Origin: Pseudomonadota bacterium
Lineage (GTDB): Bacteria; Pseudomonadota; Alphaproteobacteria; Rhizobiales; Xanthobacteraceae
Assembly (NCBI GenBank): GCA_023414975.1
Contig: JAEZMI010000120.1
Coordinates: 1 to 25,087 of the forward strand
DNA: 25,087 nt
Direction: 5' to 3'
In this document: piece by piece, positions 14,570-22,491 of the stretch
Layout of the letters: every line of letters starts with the position of its first letter
Position numbering within the stretch: the stretch's first letter is position 1
Notes under the pieces: generated by a model
Databases searched by the model: none
Told to the model about the DNA's origin: nothing
The model's input: the letters and a program-made list of their open reading frames with translations, nothing else
Translations under genes and position numbers: made by a program

Positions 14570-15634
14570 ATGAGCGATCCCGTCTTCCATCCCGCGCCTA
14601 GTCCGGTCCGCCTGGCGGACATTGCCGGCATGGTCGGGGCCACCTTGCCGGCGGGCGCGGATGGCGAGCACATGCTCGCCGGCATCGCTTCGCTCGACGA
14701 GGCGAGCCCGCACGACGTGGCCTTCATGGACGGGCCGCGCCATGTCGGCGAACTGGAGCGGACGCGAGCGGGCGCCTGCCTCGTCAGCGCGCGTTTCGCA
14801 GGTCATGTTCCCGCGGGAACCGTGGCGCTTGTCGTCGTCAAACCCTATCCGGCCTTCGTCACTATCGCCCGCCATTTCCACGCGGCCGCGCTTCGGCCGG
14901 GGTCGGTCTTCGGCGCTTCTGGCATCGCCGCCGGTGCGGTCGTGCATCCGCAGGCGCGGCTGGAGGCCGAGGTGACGGTCGATCCGGGTGCCGTGGTCGG
15001 TCCCGGCGCCGAGATCGGGAGCGGCTCGGTCATCGCGTCCGGCGCGGTCATCGGTCCGGGCGTGCGCATCGGGCGCAACTGTTCCATCGGTTCGGGGGCG
15101 AGCCTTCAGCATGCGCTGCTCGGCGACCGCGTCATCGTTCATCCCGGCGCACGCATCGGTCAGGACGGGTTCGGCTATCTTGGCGGCGCCAAGGGGCACG
15201 CGAAGGTGCCGCAGATCAAGCGCGTCATCGTCCAGGACGATGTCGAGATCGGTGCGGGCACCACCATTGACCGCGGCGGCCTCAGGGACACGGTGATCGG
15301 TGAGGGCAGCAAGATCGACAACCTCGTGCAGATCGCCCACAACGTGGTGATCGGCCGGCACTGTATCGTCGTGTCGCAGACCGGCATCGCCGGGAGCGCG
15401 ACGCTCGGCGATTTTGTGATGCTGGGCGGGCAGGTGGGGGTCATCGGCCATGTGAAGATCGGCGACGGGGCCCGCATCGCCGCGTCGAGTAATGTGAAAG
15501 ATGACGTGCCGCCTGGCGTCGAATGGGGCGGCTCGCCCGCCAAGCCGATGCGCGAGTGGTTCCGCGAGGTTATGGCGGTGCAGCGTCTGGCCCGCGCCGA
15601 CCGGCCTACCGCTGAAGGTCAGCAAGGACAGTGA
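14570..15634 (+). CDS. lpxD: UDP-3-O-(3-hydroxyacyl)glucosamine N-acyltransferase
   Basis: LpxD adds the second 3-hydroxyacyl chain, the N-linked one, in lipid A synthesis, using acyl-ACP. The 354-residue protein has an N-terminal uridine-binding domain (about 1-110, with ASLDEASPHDVAFM). A left-handed beta-helix of hexapeptide repeats follows (VVHPQARLEAEVTVDPGAVV onward). The catalytic His is His257 in QIAHNVVIG. GGSPAKPMREWFRE then leads into a short C-terminal helix. The stop overlaps the region just before fabZ, so translational coupling is likely. Confidence 0.96.
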   Translation: MSDPVFHPAPSPVRLADIAGMVGATLPAGADGEHMLAGIASLDEASPHDVAFMDGPRHVGELERTRAGACLVSARFAGHVPAGTVALVVVKPYPAFVTIARHFHAAALRPGSVFGASGIAAGAVVHPQARLEAEVTVDPGAVVGPGAEIGSGSVIASGAVIGPGVRIGRNCSIGSGASLQHALLGDRVIVHPGARIGQDGFGYLGGAKGHAKVPQIKRVIVQDDVEIGAGTTIDRGGLRDTVIGEGSKIDNLVQIAHNVVIGRHCIVVSQTGIAGSATLGDFVMLGGQVGVIGHVKIGDGARIAASSNVKDDVPPGVEWGGSPAKPMREWFREVMAVQRLARADRPTAEGQQGQ

Positions 15635-15639
15635 AGAAA

Positions 15640-16128
15640 ATGGACGTTCAGACCGAAATGAAAAGCGAGGCCGCGGCGCTCGGTTCCGCCGACATCATGC
15701 GTATCCTGGCGGCCCTGCCGCACCGCTATCCTTTTCTCATGGTCGACAAGATCGTCGAGATCGACGGCGACATGAGCGCCATCGGAATCAAGAATGTCTC
15801 GGCCAATGAGCCGCATTTCCAGGGTCATTTTCCCGACAATCCGGTGATGCCCGGCGTTCTCATCCTTGAAGGCATGGCGCAAACCGCGGGCACGATCTGC
15901 CTGCTCGACCGGCCGGATGACGGTCCGCCTTCGCTCGTCTATTTCATGACCATCGACAAGGCCAAATTCCGCCGCCCGGTCGTGCCGGGCGACGTGCTTG
16001 AATACCACATGACGCGGATGTCCAAGCGCCGGAACATGTGGTGGTTCCGCGGTGAGGCCAAGGTGGACGGTCAGTTGGTCGCCGAGGCTGAAGTGGGCGC
16101 GATGATTGCCCGAGAGGCGCAGAAGTAA
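15640..16128 (+). CDS. fabZ: (3R)-hydroxyacyl-ACP dehydratase FabZ
   Basis: FabZ dehydrates 3-hydroxyacyl-ACP in fatty acid synthesis. It competes with LpxA/LpxD for hydroxymyristoyl-ACP and so balances phospholipid against lipid A. The 162-residue hot-dog-fold protein has LPHRYPFLMVDKI at 26-38, HFQGHFPDNPVMPGV with catalytic His63, and LEGMAQ with Glu77. I chose ATG 15640, which has AGGA 11 bases upstream. A GTG at 15631 overlapping the lpxD stop as GTGA is possible, but its ribosome site would be only 2 bases away. The stop overlaps the lpxA start. Confidence 0.96.
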   Translation: MDVQTEMKSEAAALGSADIMRILAALPHRYPFLMVDKIVEIDGDMSAIGIKNVSANEPHFQGHFPDNPVMPGVLILEGMAQTAGTICLLDRPDDGPPSLVYFMTIDKAKFRRPVVPGDVLEYHMTRMSKRRNMWWFRGEAKVDGQLVAEAEVGAMIAREAQK

Positions 16129-16958
16129 TGGGCGTATCCGCGAAGATCGATCCCACCGCGCGCGTCGAGGACGGTGCCATCCTCGGTGAAGGCGTTGAGA
16201 TCGGCCCTTTCTGCACCGTCGGCCCCCATGTCGTGCTGGGGGCGGGGGTCCGGCTTGTGTCCCACGTGGCTATCGCCGGCCACACCACGCTGGGCGAGGG
16301 ATCGACCGTCTTTCCCTTCGCGGCTCTGGGCTTCGCGCCACAGTCCACACACTATAAGGGCGAGCCGAGCCGGCTGCTGATCGGACGCGACTGCGTCATC
16401 CGCGAGCATGTGACGATGAACACCGGCACGGCCGGCGGCCACATGCAAACCGTGGTCGGCGACGGCTGCATGTTCATGGCGGCCAGTCACGTCGCTCATG
16501 ACTGCGTGGTCGGCCACCGTGTGATCTTCGCCAATAACGCGACCCTGGCCGGGCATTGCACCGTCGGGGACAATGTCTTCATCGGCGGCCTTTCCGCCGT
16601 GCATCAATTCACCCGCATCGGGCCGGGGGCGATGATCGGCGGCATGTGCGGGGTGCATTTCGACATCATTCCCTTCGGCCTGATGATGGAAGGCCATCCG
16701 GGGCTGCGCTCGCTCAACTATACCGGGCTGAAGCGTCGGGGCCTTACGCTGGCGCAGCGTCGCGCGCTGCAGGCGGCGTATCGCGAGTTGTTCTATAGCG
16801 CGGGTACGCTGGCCGAGCGCACGGAGCGTGTGGCGGAGAGCTTCGGCGACGACGCGAACGTCATGCTGATCGTTGATTTCGTGCGCAGTGCCGGCAAGCG
16901 TCGCCTGACCATTCCCGTCGATGCGGCCGATCATGTCGCTGAGCCCGAACCCGCCTGA
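16128..16958 (+). CDS. lpxA: UDP-N-acetylglucosamine acyltransferase
   Basis: LpxA makes the first committed acyl transfer of lipid A, from 3-hydroxyacyl-ACP to the 3-OH of UDP-GlcNAc. The 276-residue protein consists of hexapeptide repeats (about 1-190) and an alpha-helical C-terminus. The catalytic His124 is in ASHVAHDC, and NNATLAGH and SAVHQF follow. The residue matching the acyl-chain ruler Gly173 of E. coli is also Gly (in MIGGMCGV), which suggests a C14-type chain; that is inference. The ATG shares one base with the fabZ stop (TAATG). Confidence 0.96.
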   Translation: MGVSAKIDPTARVEDGAILGEGVEIGPFCTVGPHVVLGAGVRLVSHVAIAGHTTLGEGSTVFPFAALGFAPQSTHYKGEPSRLLIGRDCVIREHVTMNTGTAGGHMQTVVGDGCMFMAASHVAHDCVVGHRVIFANNATLAGHCTVGDNVFIGGLSAVHQFTRIGPGAMIGGMCGVHFDIIPFGLMMEGHPGLRSLNYTGLKRRGLTLAQRRALQAAYRELFYSAGTLAERTERVAESFGDDANVMLIVDFVRSAGKRRLTIPVDAADHVAEPEPA

Positions 16959-17820
16959 GACGCCGCCCGGCGCGGAAGGTCCCCTGGCCATCATCTGCGG
17001 CGGCGGCTCCTTTCCACTTGCCGTCGCGCAGGCCGCTCGACGCGCAGGGCGCGAGGTGGTGCTGTTTCCGGTACGCGGCTTCGCCGGCGCGGAAGTAGAG
17101 GCTTGGCCGCATGTCTGGATCCCGATCGGTCGCTTCGGCCTGCTCACGCGCGAGATGCGCCGGCGTGGCTGCCGGGACGTCGTGTTCATCGGCAATGTGC
17201 TGCGCCCGCGCATACGCGACATCCGTTTCGACTGGACGACGCTGACTCTGTTGCCGCGCGTGTTCCACATGATGCGGGGCGGCGACGATCATCTGCTCTC
17301 CAGCCTCGGCCGGCTGTTCGAGGAATCCGGCTTCCGCCTTGTCGGCGCGCATGAGGTTGCGCCGGAAATCCTCATGCCCGCCGGTCAGCTGGGCGCCATC
17401 GCCGTCACGCCGGAGGAGATGGACGACATTAGGGTCGGGCGTGAAGCCCTTGAAATCACAGGGCCATTGGACATCGGTCAGGGGCTCGTGGTGATGAACC
17501 GGCACGTCGTTGCCATGGAAGCCGCCGAGGGCACGGACCTGATGCTCGCCCGCGTGGCGGAGCTGCGGGCCAATGGCCGCATTCGCCGCGCGGCGCGTTG
17601 CGGCGTGCTGGTCAAGCTGCCGAAGGTTGGTCAGGATCGGCGTCTCGACATGCCGTCGCTCGGTCTGCGCACGGTGGAGGGCGCGGCGCGGGCAGGGCTG
17701 GCGGGGATCGCGGTAGAGGCGGGCGGGGTCATTGTGGCGGACCTTGCCGAGATCGTCCGCCGTGCCGATGAGGCCGGTCTGTTCCTCTATGGGCTGCCGC
17801 CTGGCGAGGCAGGCTCGTGA
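16933..17820 (+). CDS. lpxI: UDP-2,3-diacylglucosamine diphosphatase LpxI
   Basis: LpxI hydrolyses UDP-2,3-diacylglucosamine to lipid X and UMP. It is the alphaproteobacterial replacement for LpxH, with an unrelated fold (DUF1009 family). The 295-residue protein opens with LAIICGGGSFPLAVAQAA (18-35). It has NRHVVAMEAAEGTD (189-202) and the active-site stretch KLPKVGQDRRLDMPSLG (228-244), where Asp235 or Asp239 matches the conserved catalytic region. The start is uncertain: ATG 16933 (used) or ATG 16921, both inside lpxA and neither with a clear ribosome site, so coupling to lpxA is likely. The stop overlaps the lpxB start. Confidence 0.93.
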   Translation: MSLSPNPPETPPGAEGPLAIICGGGSFPLAVAQAARRAGREVVLFPVRGFAGAEVEAWPHVWIPIGRFGLLTREMRRRGCRDVVFIGNVLRPRIRDIRFDWTTLTLLPRVFHMMRGGDDHLLSSLGRLFEESGFRLVGAHEVAPEILMPAGQLGAIAVTPEEMDDIRVGREALEITGPLDIGQGLVVMNRHVVAMEAAEGTDLMLARVAELRANGRIRRAARCGVLVKLPKVGQDRRLDMPSLGLRTVEGAARAGLAGIAVEAGGVIVADLAEIVRRADEAGLFLYGLPPGEAGS

Positions 17821-18989
17821 GCACCGCGAACCCGCCGGAACGGCCGCTGGACGTCTTCCTCGTTGCGGGCGAAGAATCCGGCGACATTCTCGCCGCCGGT
17901 CTGATGGAGGCGTTGCGCCAGCGCGTGCCGGACGCGCAATTCCGTGGCGTCGGCGGCGGCCGCATGCAGGCGCTCGGGCTGACCTCGCTTTTCCCCATGG
18001 ACGACATTACCGCCATGGGCTTCGCTCAGGTGATCTTCGGCCTGCCGCGCATCCTGCGCCGATTGCGCGACACTGTTGAGGCCATCCTGGCCTCGCCGCC
18101 GGATGTGCTGGTGTTGGTCGACGCACCGGATTTCACCCATCGCGTCGCCCGCCGCGTGCGCCGCAGGCTGCCGCATCTGCCTATCGTGAAGTACGTCGCG
18201 CCCACCGTCTGGGTCTGGCGCGAAGGGCGGGCGCGGGCCATGGCGCCGCATATCGACCGCGTGCTCGCCGTGCTGCCTTTCGAGCCGCAGGTGATGGCGG
18301 ATCTGGGTGGGCCGCCGACAATCTATGTGGGGCACCCGCTTGTCGGCATGCTGGATCGACTGCGGCCCAATGCGGAGGAGGCCGCCCGTCGTGAGGCGGG
18401 ACCTCCGGTGATCCTGGTCCTGCCGGGCAGCCGGCGCTCGGAGCTGACGCGCCTCGGTCCGGTCTTCGGCGACGTGCTCGGCCGACTGCGTGAACAGGTG
18501 CCGGAGGCCGAGCTGATCCTGCCCACGCTTCCCAAACGCCTCGCGGAGGTCGAGGCGATGGTGGCTGGCTGGCCGGTGCGTCCGCGCATCATCACCGACG
18601 AGGACACCAAGCACGCCGCCTTCCGCATCGCCCGAGCCGCGCTGGCGGCATCCGGCACGGTGACGCTGGAACTGGCGCTGGCGGGCATTCCGACCGTAGC
18701 GGCCTACAAGGTTCCGTGGCTGGAGGGGCGTGTCGCCCCCTACATCATCAAGGTCGATACCGCGATTCTTCCGAACCTGATCCTCCGTGAGAAAGCGGTG
18801 CCGGAATATCTTCAATGGCACATCGACCCGGCCGAAATGGCGTCGCAGCTCGCCCGGCTGGTCAAGGGCGGGCCGGAGCGCGAGGCGCAACTCAGCGCCT
18901 TTTCCCGGCTTGACGCCATCATGGGACTGGCGGGGTCCAGCCCCGGTGCCCGCGCGGCGCACGCCGTGCTTGATCTGGTCGGCCGCTGA
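17817..18989 (+). CDS. lpxB: Lipid-A-disaccharide synthase
   Basis: LpxB is a GT19 glycosyltransferase that joins lipid X to UDP-2,3-diacylglucosamine to form the beta-1,6 disaccharide of lipid A, at the inner face of the inner membrane. The 390-residue protein has VAGEESGD at 16-23, DAPDF at 102-106, KYVAPTVWVWREGRA, VGHPL and LPGSRRSEL. ASGTVTLELAL follows in the donor-site region. The start GTG overlaps the lpxI stop as GTGA, a tight translational coupling. It is the last gene of the plus-strand lipid A block. Confidence 0.96.
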   Translation: MSTANPPERPLDVFLVAGEESGDILAAGLMEALRQRVPDAQFRGVGGGRMQALGLTSLFPMDDITAMGFAQVIFGLPRILRRLRDTVEAILASPPDVLVLVDAPDFTHRVARRVRRRLPHLPIVKYVAPTVWVWREGRARAMAPHIDRVLAVLPFEPQVMADLGGPPTIYVGHPLVGMLDRLRPNAEEAARREAGPPVILVLPGSRRSELTRLGPVFGDVLGRLREQVPEAELILPTLPKRLAEVEAMVAGWPVRPRIITDEDTKHAAFRIARAALAASGTVTLELALAGIPTVAAYKVPWLEGRVAPYIIKVDTAILPNLILREKAVPEYLQWHIDPAEMASQLARLVKGGPEREAQLSAFSRLDAIMGLAGSSPGARAAHAVLDLVGR

Positions 18990-19030
18990 AGACACGCGGA
19001 CCGCAGCTGCCGGCAGTATCTATGGTCATG

Positions 19031-19060
19031 AAAAGCCCGCCTTCCGATGAAAAGGCGGGC
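19031..19060 (-). terminator. Rho-independent terminator of gltA
   Basis: Read on the minus strand, a perfect 9-bp stem GCCCGCCTT with AAGGCGGGC encloses an 8-base loop and is followed by TTTT (plus-strand AAAA at 19031-19034). It lies about 57 bases after the gltA stop, between the convergent lpxB and gltA. Confidence 0.8.
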
Positions 19061-19116
19061 CTGAGACGGCGTTGGCGGCTATCGGCTCGGGCATCCGGCC
19101 GAGCCGACCGGCACAC

Positions 19117-20427
19117 TCACTTGCGGCGGGCAATCGGCACGTAATCGCGCCGGGCGGCGCCGGTGTAGAGCTGGCGGGGACGGCCGATACGCTGGCCGGG
19201 ATCCTCGATCATCTCCTTCCACTGGCCGATCCAGCCCACGGTGCGGGCGAGCGCAAACAGCACGGTGAACATCGAGGTCGGGAAGCCGAGCGCGCGCAGC
19301 GTGATGCCCGAATAGAAGTCGATATTCGGGTAGAGCTTGCGCTCGACGAAATACTCATCCTGCAGCGCGATCCGTTCCAGCTCGACGGCGATGTCCAGCA
19401 GCGGGTCGTCCTTGATGCCCAGTTCGCCGAGCACCTCATGGCAGGTACGCTGCATGATCTTGGCACGCGGATCGTAGTTCTTATAGACGCGATGGCCGAA
19501 GCCCATCAGGCGGAACGGGTCGTTCTTGTCCTTGGCGCGCTTGATGTATTCGGGGATGCGATCGACCGAGCCGATCTCGCCGAGCATCTTCAGCGCCGCT
19601 TCATTGGCGCCGCCATGGGCGGGACCCCAGAGGCAGGCGATGCCGGCGGCGATGCAGGCGAAGGGGTTCGCGCCCGAGGAGCCGGCCAGGCGAACCGTGG
19701 AGGTCGAGGCATTCTGCTCGTGGTCGGCGTGCAGGATGAAGATGCGGTCGATGGCGCGCGAGAGAACGGGGTTCACCTTGTATTCCTCGCACGGCACCGA
19801 GAAGCACATGCGCAGGAAGTTGGAGGCGTAGTCGAGTTCGTTCTTGGGGTACACGAAGGGCTGGCCGATCGAGTACTTGTAGGCCATCGCGGCCAGCGTC
19901 GGCATCTTCGCGATCATGCGGATCGAGGCGATCATCCGCTGCTGCGGATCGGAGATGTCCGTCGAGTCGTGGTAGAAGGCCGACATGGCGCCGACCGAGG
20001 CCACCAGCACCGCCATAGGATGGGCATCGCGGCGGAAGCCGTGGAAGAAGCGGCTCATTTGCTCATGCACCATGGTGTGGCGCGTGACGCGGTAGTCGAA
20101 ATCCGCCTTCTGGGCGGCGGTCGGCAGTTCCCCATAGAGCAGCAGATAGCAGGTCTCGAGGAAGTCGCCGCTTTCGGCCAGTTGCTCGATCGGGTAGCCG
20201 CGATAGAGCAGAACGCCCTCGTCGCCGTCGATATAGGTGATCTGGCTTTCGCAGGAGGCGGTCGAGGTGAAGCCCGGATCGTAGGTGAACTTGCCGGTCT
20301 GGCCGTACAGCTTGCCGATGTCGATCACGTCGGGCCCGATGGTGCCGCCAAGGATGGGCAGGTCCCAGCTTTCCTCGCCAATGGTGATTTTGGCGGTTTT
20401 CGCCGAAGTGCCGTTGGTGGCGTCCAT
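19117..20427 (-). CDS. gltA: Citrate synthase (type II, hexameric)
   Basis: Citrate synthase condenses oxaloacetate with acetyl-CoA at the entry of the TCA cycle. The 436-residue protein starts MDATNGTSAKTAKITIGEES, after a clear AGGAG. The frame is open far upstream into the gltX region, but that extension is not citrate synthase. Conserved segments are HADHEQNASTSTVR (233-246), GPAHGGANEA with His271, GFGHRVYKNYDP with His312, and IDFYSGI with Asp370. These correspond to the His-His-Asp catalytic set. The N-terminal beta domain and length match Gram-negative, NADH-regulated enzymes. A candidate promoter lies about 130 bases upstream. Confidence 0.97.
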   Translation of the reverse strand: MDATNGTSAKTAKITIGEESWDLPILGGTIGPDVIDIGKLYGQTGKFTYDPGFTSTASCESQITYIDGDEGVLLYRGYPIEQLAESGDFLETCYLLLYGELPTAAQKADFDYRVTRHTMVHEQMSRFFHGFRRDAHPMAVLVASVGAMSAFYHDSTDISDPQQRMIASIRMIAKMPTLAAMAYKYSIGQPFVYPKNELDYASNFLRMCFSVPCEEYKVNPVLSRAIDRIFILHADHEQNASTSTVRLAGSSGANPFACIAAGIACLWGPAHGGANEAALKMLGEIGSVDRIPEYIKRAKDKNDPFRLMGFGHRVYKNYDPRAKIMQRTCHEVLGELGIKDDPLLDIAVELERIALQDEYFVERKLYPNIDFYSGITLRALGFPTSMFTVLFALARTVGWIGQWKEMIEDPGQRIGRPRQLYTGAARRDYVPIARRK

Positions 20428-20765
20428 GCGAGTCTCCTGAGCATATGGAACCGAAAGAAGCGGGGCAGCCTGTGCCGGTGCCGGTGCGCGCTTTCGGCGT
20501 CTGGCTGGATGGCGGGGGCCAGCGGGCGGGTCGAGCCAAGCCGCTGCCTGTGAAGGGAGTCGTAGCGGTTTCGACCCCTGCTCGCAAGCGCAGCGAAGGA
20601 CGTAAGATGACCCGACCGTAAGCCTTGCCGCTGAGGCATTTACGCGTCTCGCAGCCGCGACGGGAAGGGGCCCCCGGCCCGGAAGCGACATGCCGGCGCA
20701 AACGGCCGCCTGCGTGCCGCCGGGGCGCGCCAGACGGGATTTTCGAGCTGTAGAAGCCGGTGCCG
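20428..20765. other. 338-base gap between gltX and gltA
   Basis: No convincing gene is seen. The gap holds the gltA ribosome site, a candidate gltA promoter at 20559-20587, and the untranslated end of gltX. I found no clear intrinsic terminator after gltX, only GC-rich stems without a T-run, so some read-through from gltX into gltA is possible. Confidence 0.6.
20559..20587 (-). promoter_or_regulatory. Candidate gltA promoter
   Basis: On the minus strand TTGCGA and TACGAC are separated by 17 bases. The -35 is good and the -10 is weak. It would give a gltA leader of about 125 bases. Confidence 0.35.
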
Positions 20766-22199
20766 TCAGGCAGCCGGCGCGGCGCTCTGGTCGGCGATGC
20801 GGGCGAGCGTCTCGTCCTTGCCGATCACCGCGAGCACGTCGAAAATGCCGGGGGAGGTCGTCCGGCCGGTCATCGCCGCTCGCAGGGGCTGCGCCAGCGT
20901 GCCGAGCTTCACGCCTTTTGCCTCGGCAACCTGACGGACCGCGGCCTCGGTCGTCGCCGCCGACCAGTCCTCGACCCTCGCCAGCGTTTCGCCGGCCGCG
21001 GCGAGCAGGGCACGGGCCTCCGGCGTCAGCAGGGCCTGCGCCTTCTCCTCCAGCGTGAAGGGGCGCGACTTCCAGATGTAGCTCGCGCTGTCGAGCAGCT
21101 CGACCAGCGTCTTCGCGCGCTCCTTGAGGCCCGGCATGGCGGCGAGAAGCTGCGCCCGGCGCTCGGGGGTGAGCGCGGCGGCGATCTCCGCGCCGTCGGG
21201 AATGTAGGGGAGCAGGGTATCGAGGGCGCTCAGCAACTCTTCGTCCGGCGTCGCCCGCATATACAGGCCGTTGATGTTTTCGAGCTTGGCAAAATCGAAG
21301 CGCGCCGCCGAGCGGCCCACGCGGTCGAGGTCGAAAAGCGTGCTCATTTCGTCGGTGGAAAAGATCTCCTGGTCGCCATGGCTCCAGCCCAGCCGCACCA
21401 GATAATTGCGCAGGGCGGCCGGCAGGTAGCCCATGGCGCGGTAGGCATCGACACCGAGCGCGCCATGGCGCTTGGAAAGCTTGGCCCCGTCCGGACCGTG
21501 GATCAGCGGGATATGCGCCATCTTCGGCACGTCCCATCCCAGCGCGCGGTAGATCTGGGTCTGGCGGGCCGCGTTGGTGAGATGGTCGTCGCCGCGGATG
21601 ATGTGGGTGACGCCCATGTCGTGATCGTCCACCACCACCGAGAGCATGTAGGTCGGCGTTCCGTCGGAACGCAGGAGCACGAGGTCGTCGAGATCCTTGT
21701 TGGGAATCACGACGCGCCCCTGCACGAGATCCTCGATCACCGTCTCGCCTTCGGTCGGCGCCTTGAGGCGGAACACCGGCTTGCGGTCGGCGGGGTAGTC
21801 GGAGGCCGGTCGGTCGCGCCAGCGCCCGTCATAGCGCGGCGGGCGGCCCTCCTTGCGGGCCGTCTCGCGCATCTCTTCCAGTTCCTGCGCCGTGGCAAAG
21901 CAGGGATAGGCGCGGCCGGCGGCGATCATCTGCTCCACGGCTTCGCGATGCCGCGCGGCGCGGGCGAACTGGTAGATCACGTCGCCGGACCAGTCGATGC
22001 CGAGCCATTTCAACCCGTCGATGATGGCGTCGATCGCTTCCGGCGTTGACCGCTGGCGGTCGGTGTCCTCGATGCGCAGCAGCATCGTGCCGCCCTTCGC
22101 CCGCGCGTAAAGCCAGTTGAACAGCGCCGTGCGGGCGCCGCCAATGTGCAGGAAGCCGGTGGGGGAGGGGGCGAAGCGGGTAACGACGGTCTCGGACAT
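20766..22199 (-). CDS. gltX: Glutamate--tRNA ligase
   Basis: This class I aminoacyl-tRNA synthetase charges tRNA-Glu, and may also charge tRNA-Gln for GatCAB amidation, as in many alphaproteobacteria. The 477-residue protein starts MSETVVTRFAPSPTGFLHIG, with the HIGH-type motif HIGG at 18-21 and the KMSKS-type motif KLSKR at 240-244. LRIEDTDRQRS (41-51) and the GluRS-type DDHDMGVTHIIRGDDH region (191-206) are present. The start at 22199 has GGAAGAG just upstream. The frame continues to 22271, but without a ribosome site or family similarity. The gene is divergent from comEC. Confidence 0.96.
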   Translation of the reverse strand: MSETVVTRFAPSPTGFLHIGGARTALFNWLYARAKGGTMLLRIEDTDRQRSTPEAIDAIIDGLKWLGIDWSGDVIYQFARAARHREAVEQMIAAGRAYPCFATAQELEEMRETARKEGRPPRYDGRWRDRPASDYPADRKPVFRLKAPTEGETVIEDLVQGRVVIPNKDLDDLVLLRSDGTPTYMLSVVVDDHDMGVTHIIRGDDHLTNAARQTQIYRALGWDVPKMAHIPLIHGPDGAKLSKRHGALGVDAYRAMGYLPAALRNYLVRLGWSHGDQEIFSTDEMSTLFDLDRVGRSAARFDFAKLENINGLYMRATPDEELLSALDTLLPYIPDGAEIAAALTPERRAQLLAAMPGLKERAKTLVELLDSASYIWKSRPFTLEEKAQALLTPEARALLAAAGETLARVEDWSAATTEAAVRQVAEAKGVKLGTLAQPLRAAMTGRTTSPGIFDVLAVIGKDETLARIADQSAAPAA

Positions 22200-22214
22200 A
22201 TCTCTTCCGTCTCG

Positions 22215-22235
22215 CGTCGCCGGTAACGGGCGACG
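22215..22235 (-). promoter_or_regulatory. Hairpin in the gltX leader
   Basis: A perfect 7-bp stem CGTCGCC with GGCGACG encloses a 7-base loop, 16-36 bases before the gltX ATG. It may influence gltX translation. No known regulatory family was recognised. Confidence 0.3.
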
Positions 22236-22491
22236 GTGCAGCATGGCGGATGCGGACGGTGCGTGTACCATAGCTGCCGGGCATGGGAAATGGCGCCGCC
22301 GCGTGGCTCGCAGGGAGCGGCGGCGTGGCGCGGGAGCGCACCGATCGGGGTCAGCGACCCGGTCCGGGCGAGCGGAGCAGGGCGTGCAGGGCGCAGGCGA
22401 GCCCCGTCCGGGGCACCAGTCGGATCAGAGAGCGCAGCCCCGTGCCATTGCACATGGCATTGCCGAGGGCATGCGGGGCGGCAGGTTGAGT

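Noticed and set aside
20428..21537. A 370-codon upstream extension of the citrate synthase frame into the gltX region
   Set aside because: The extension overlaps the gltX coding region out of frame and has Arg/Ala/Gly-rich noise. Citrate synthase starts at 20427, after AGGAG.
22117..22491. An N-terminal extension of comEC overlapping gltX
   Set aside because: It is Arg-rich, has no ribosome site and crosses the divergent gltX start. The hydrophobic ComEC N-terminus begins near 22492.
22236..22491. Possible RNA gene or riboswitch in the gltX-comEC divergent gap
   Set aside because: Apart from a short hairpin near gltX and GC-rich imperfect repeats such as GGTC-AGC-GACC, I see no tRNA fold or known leader structure.
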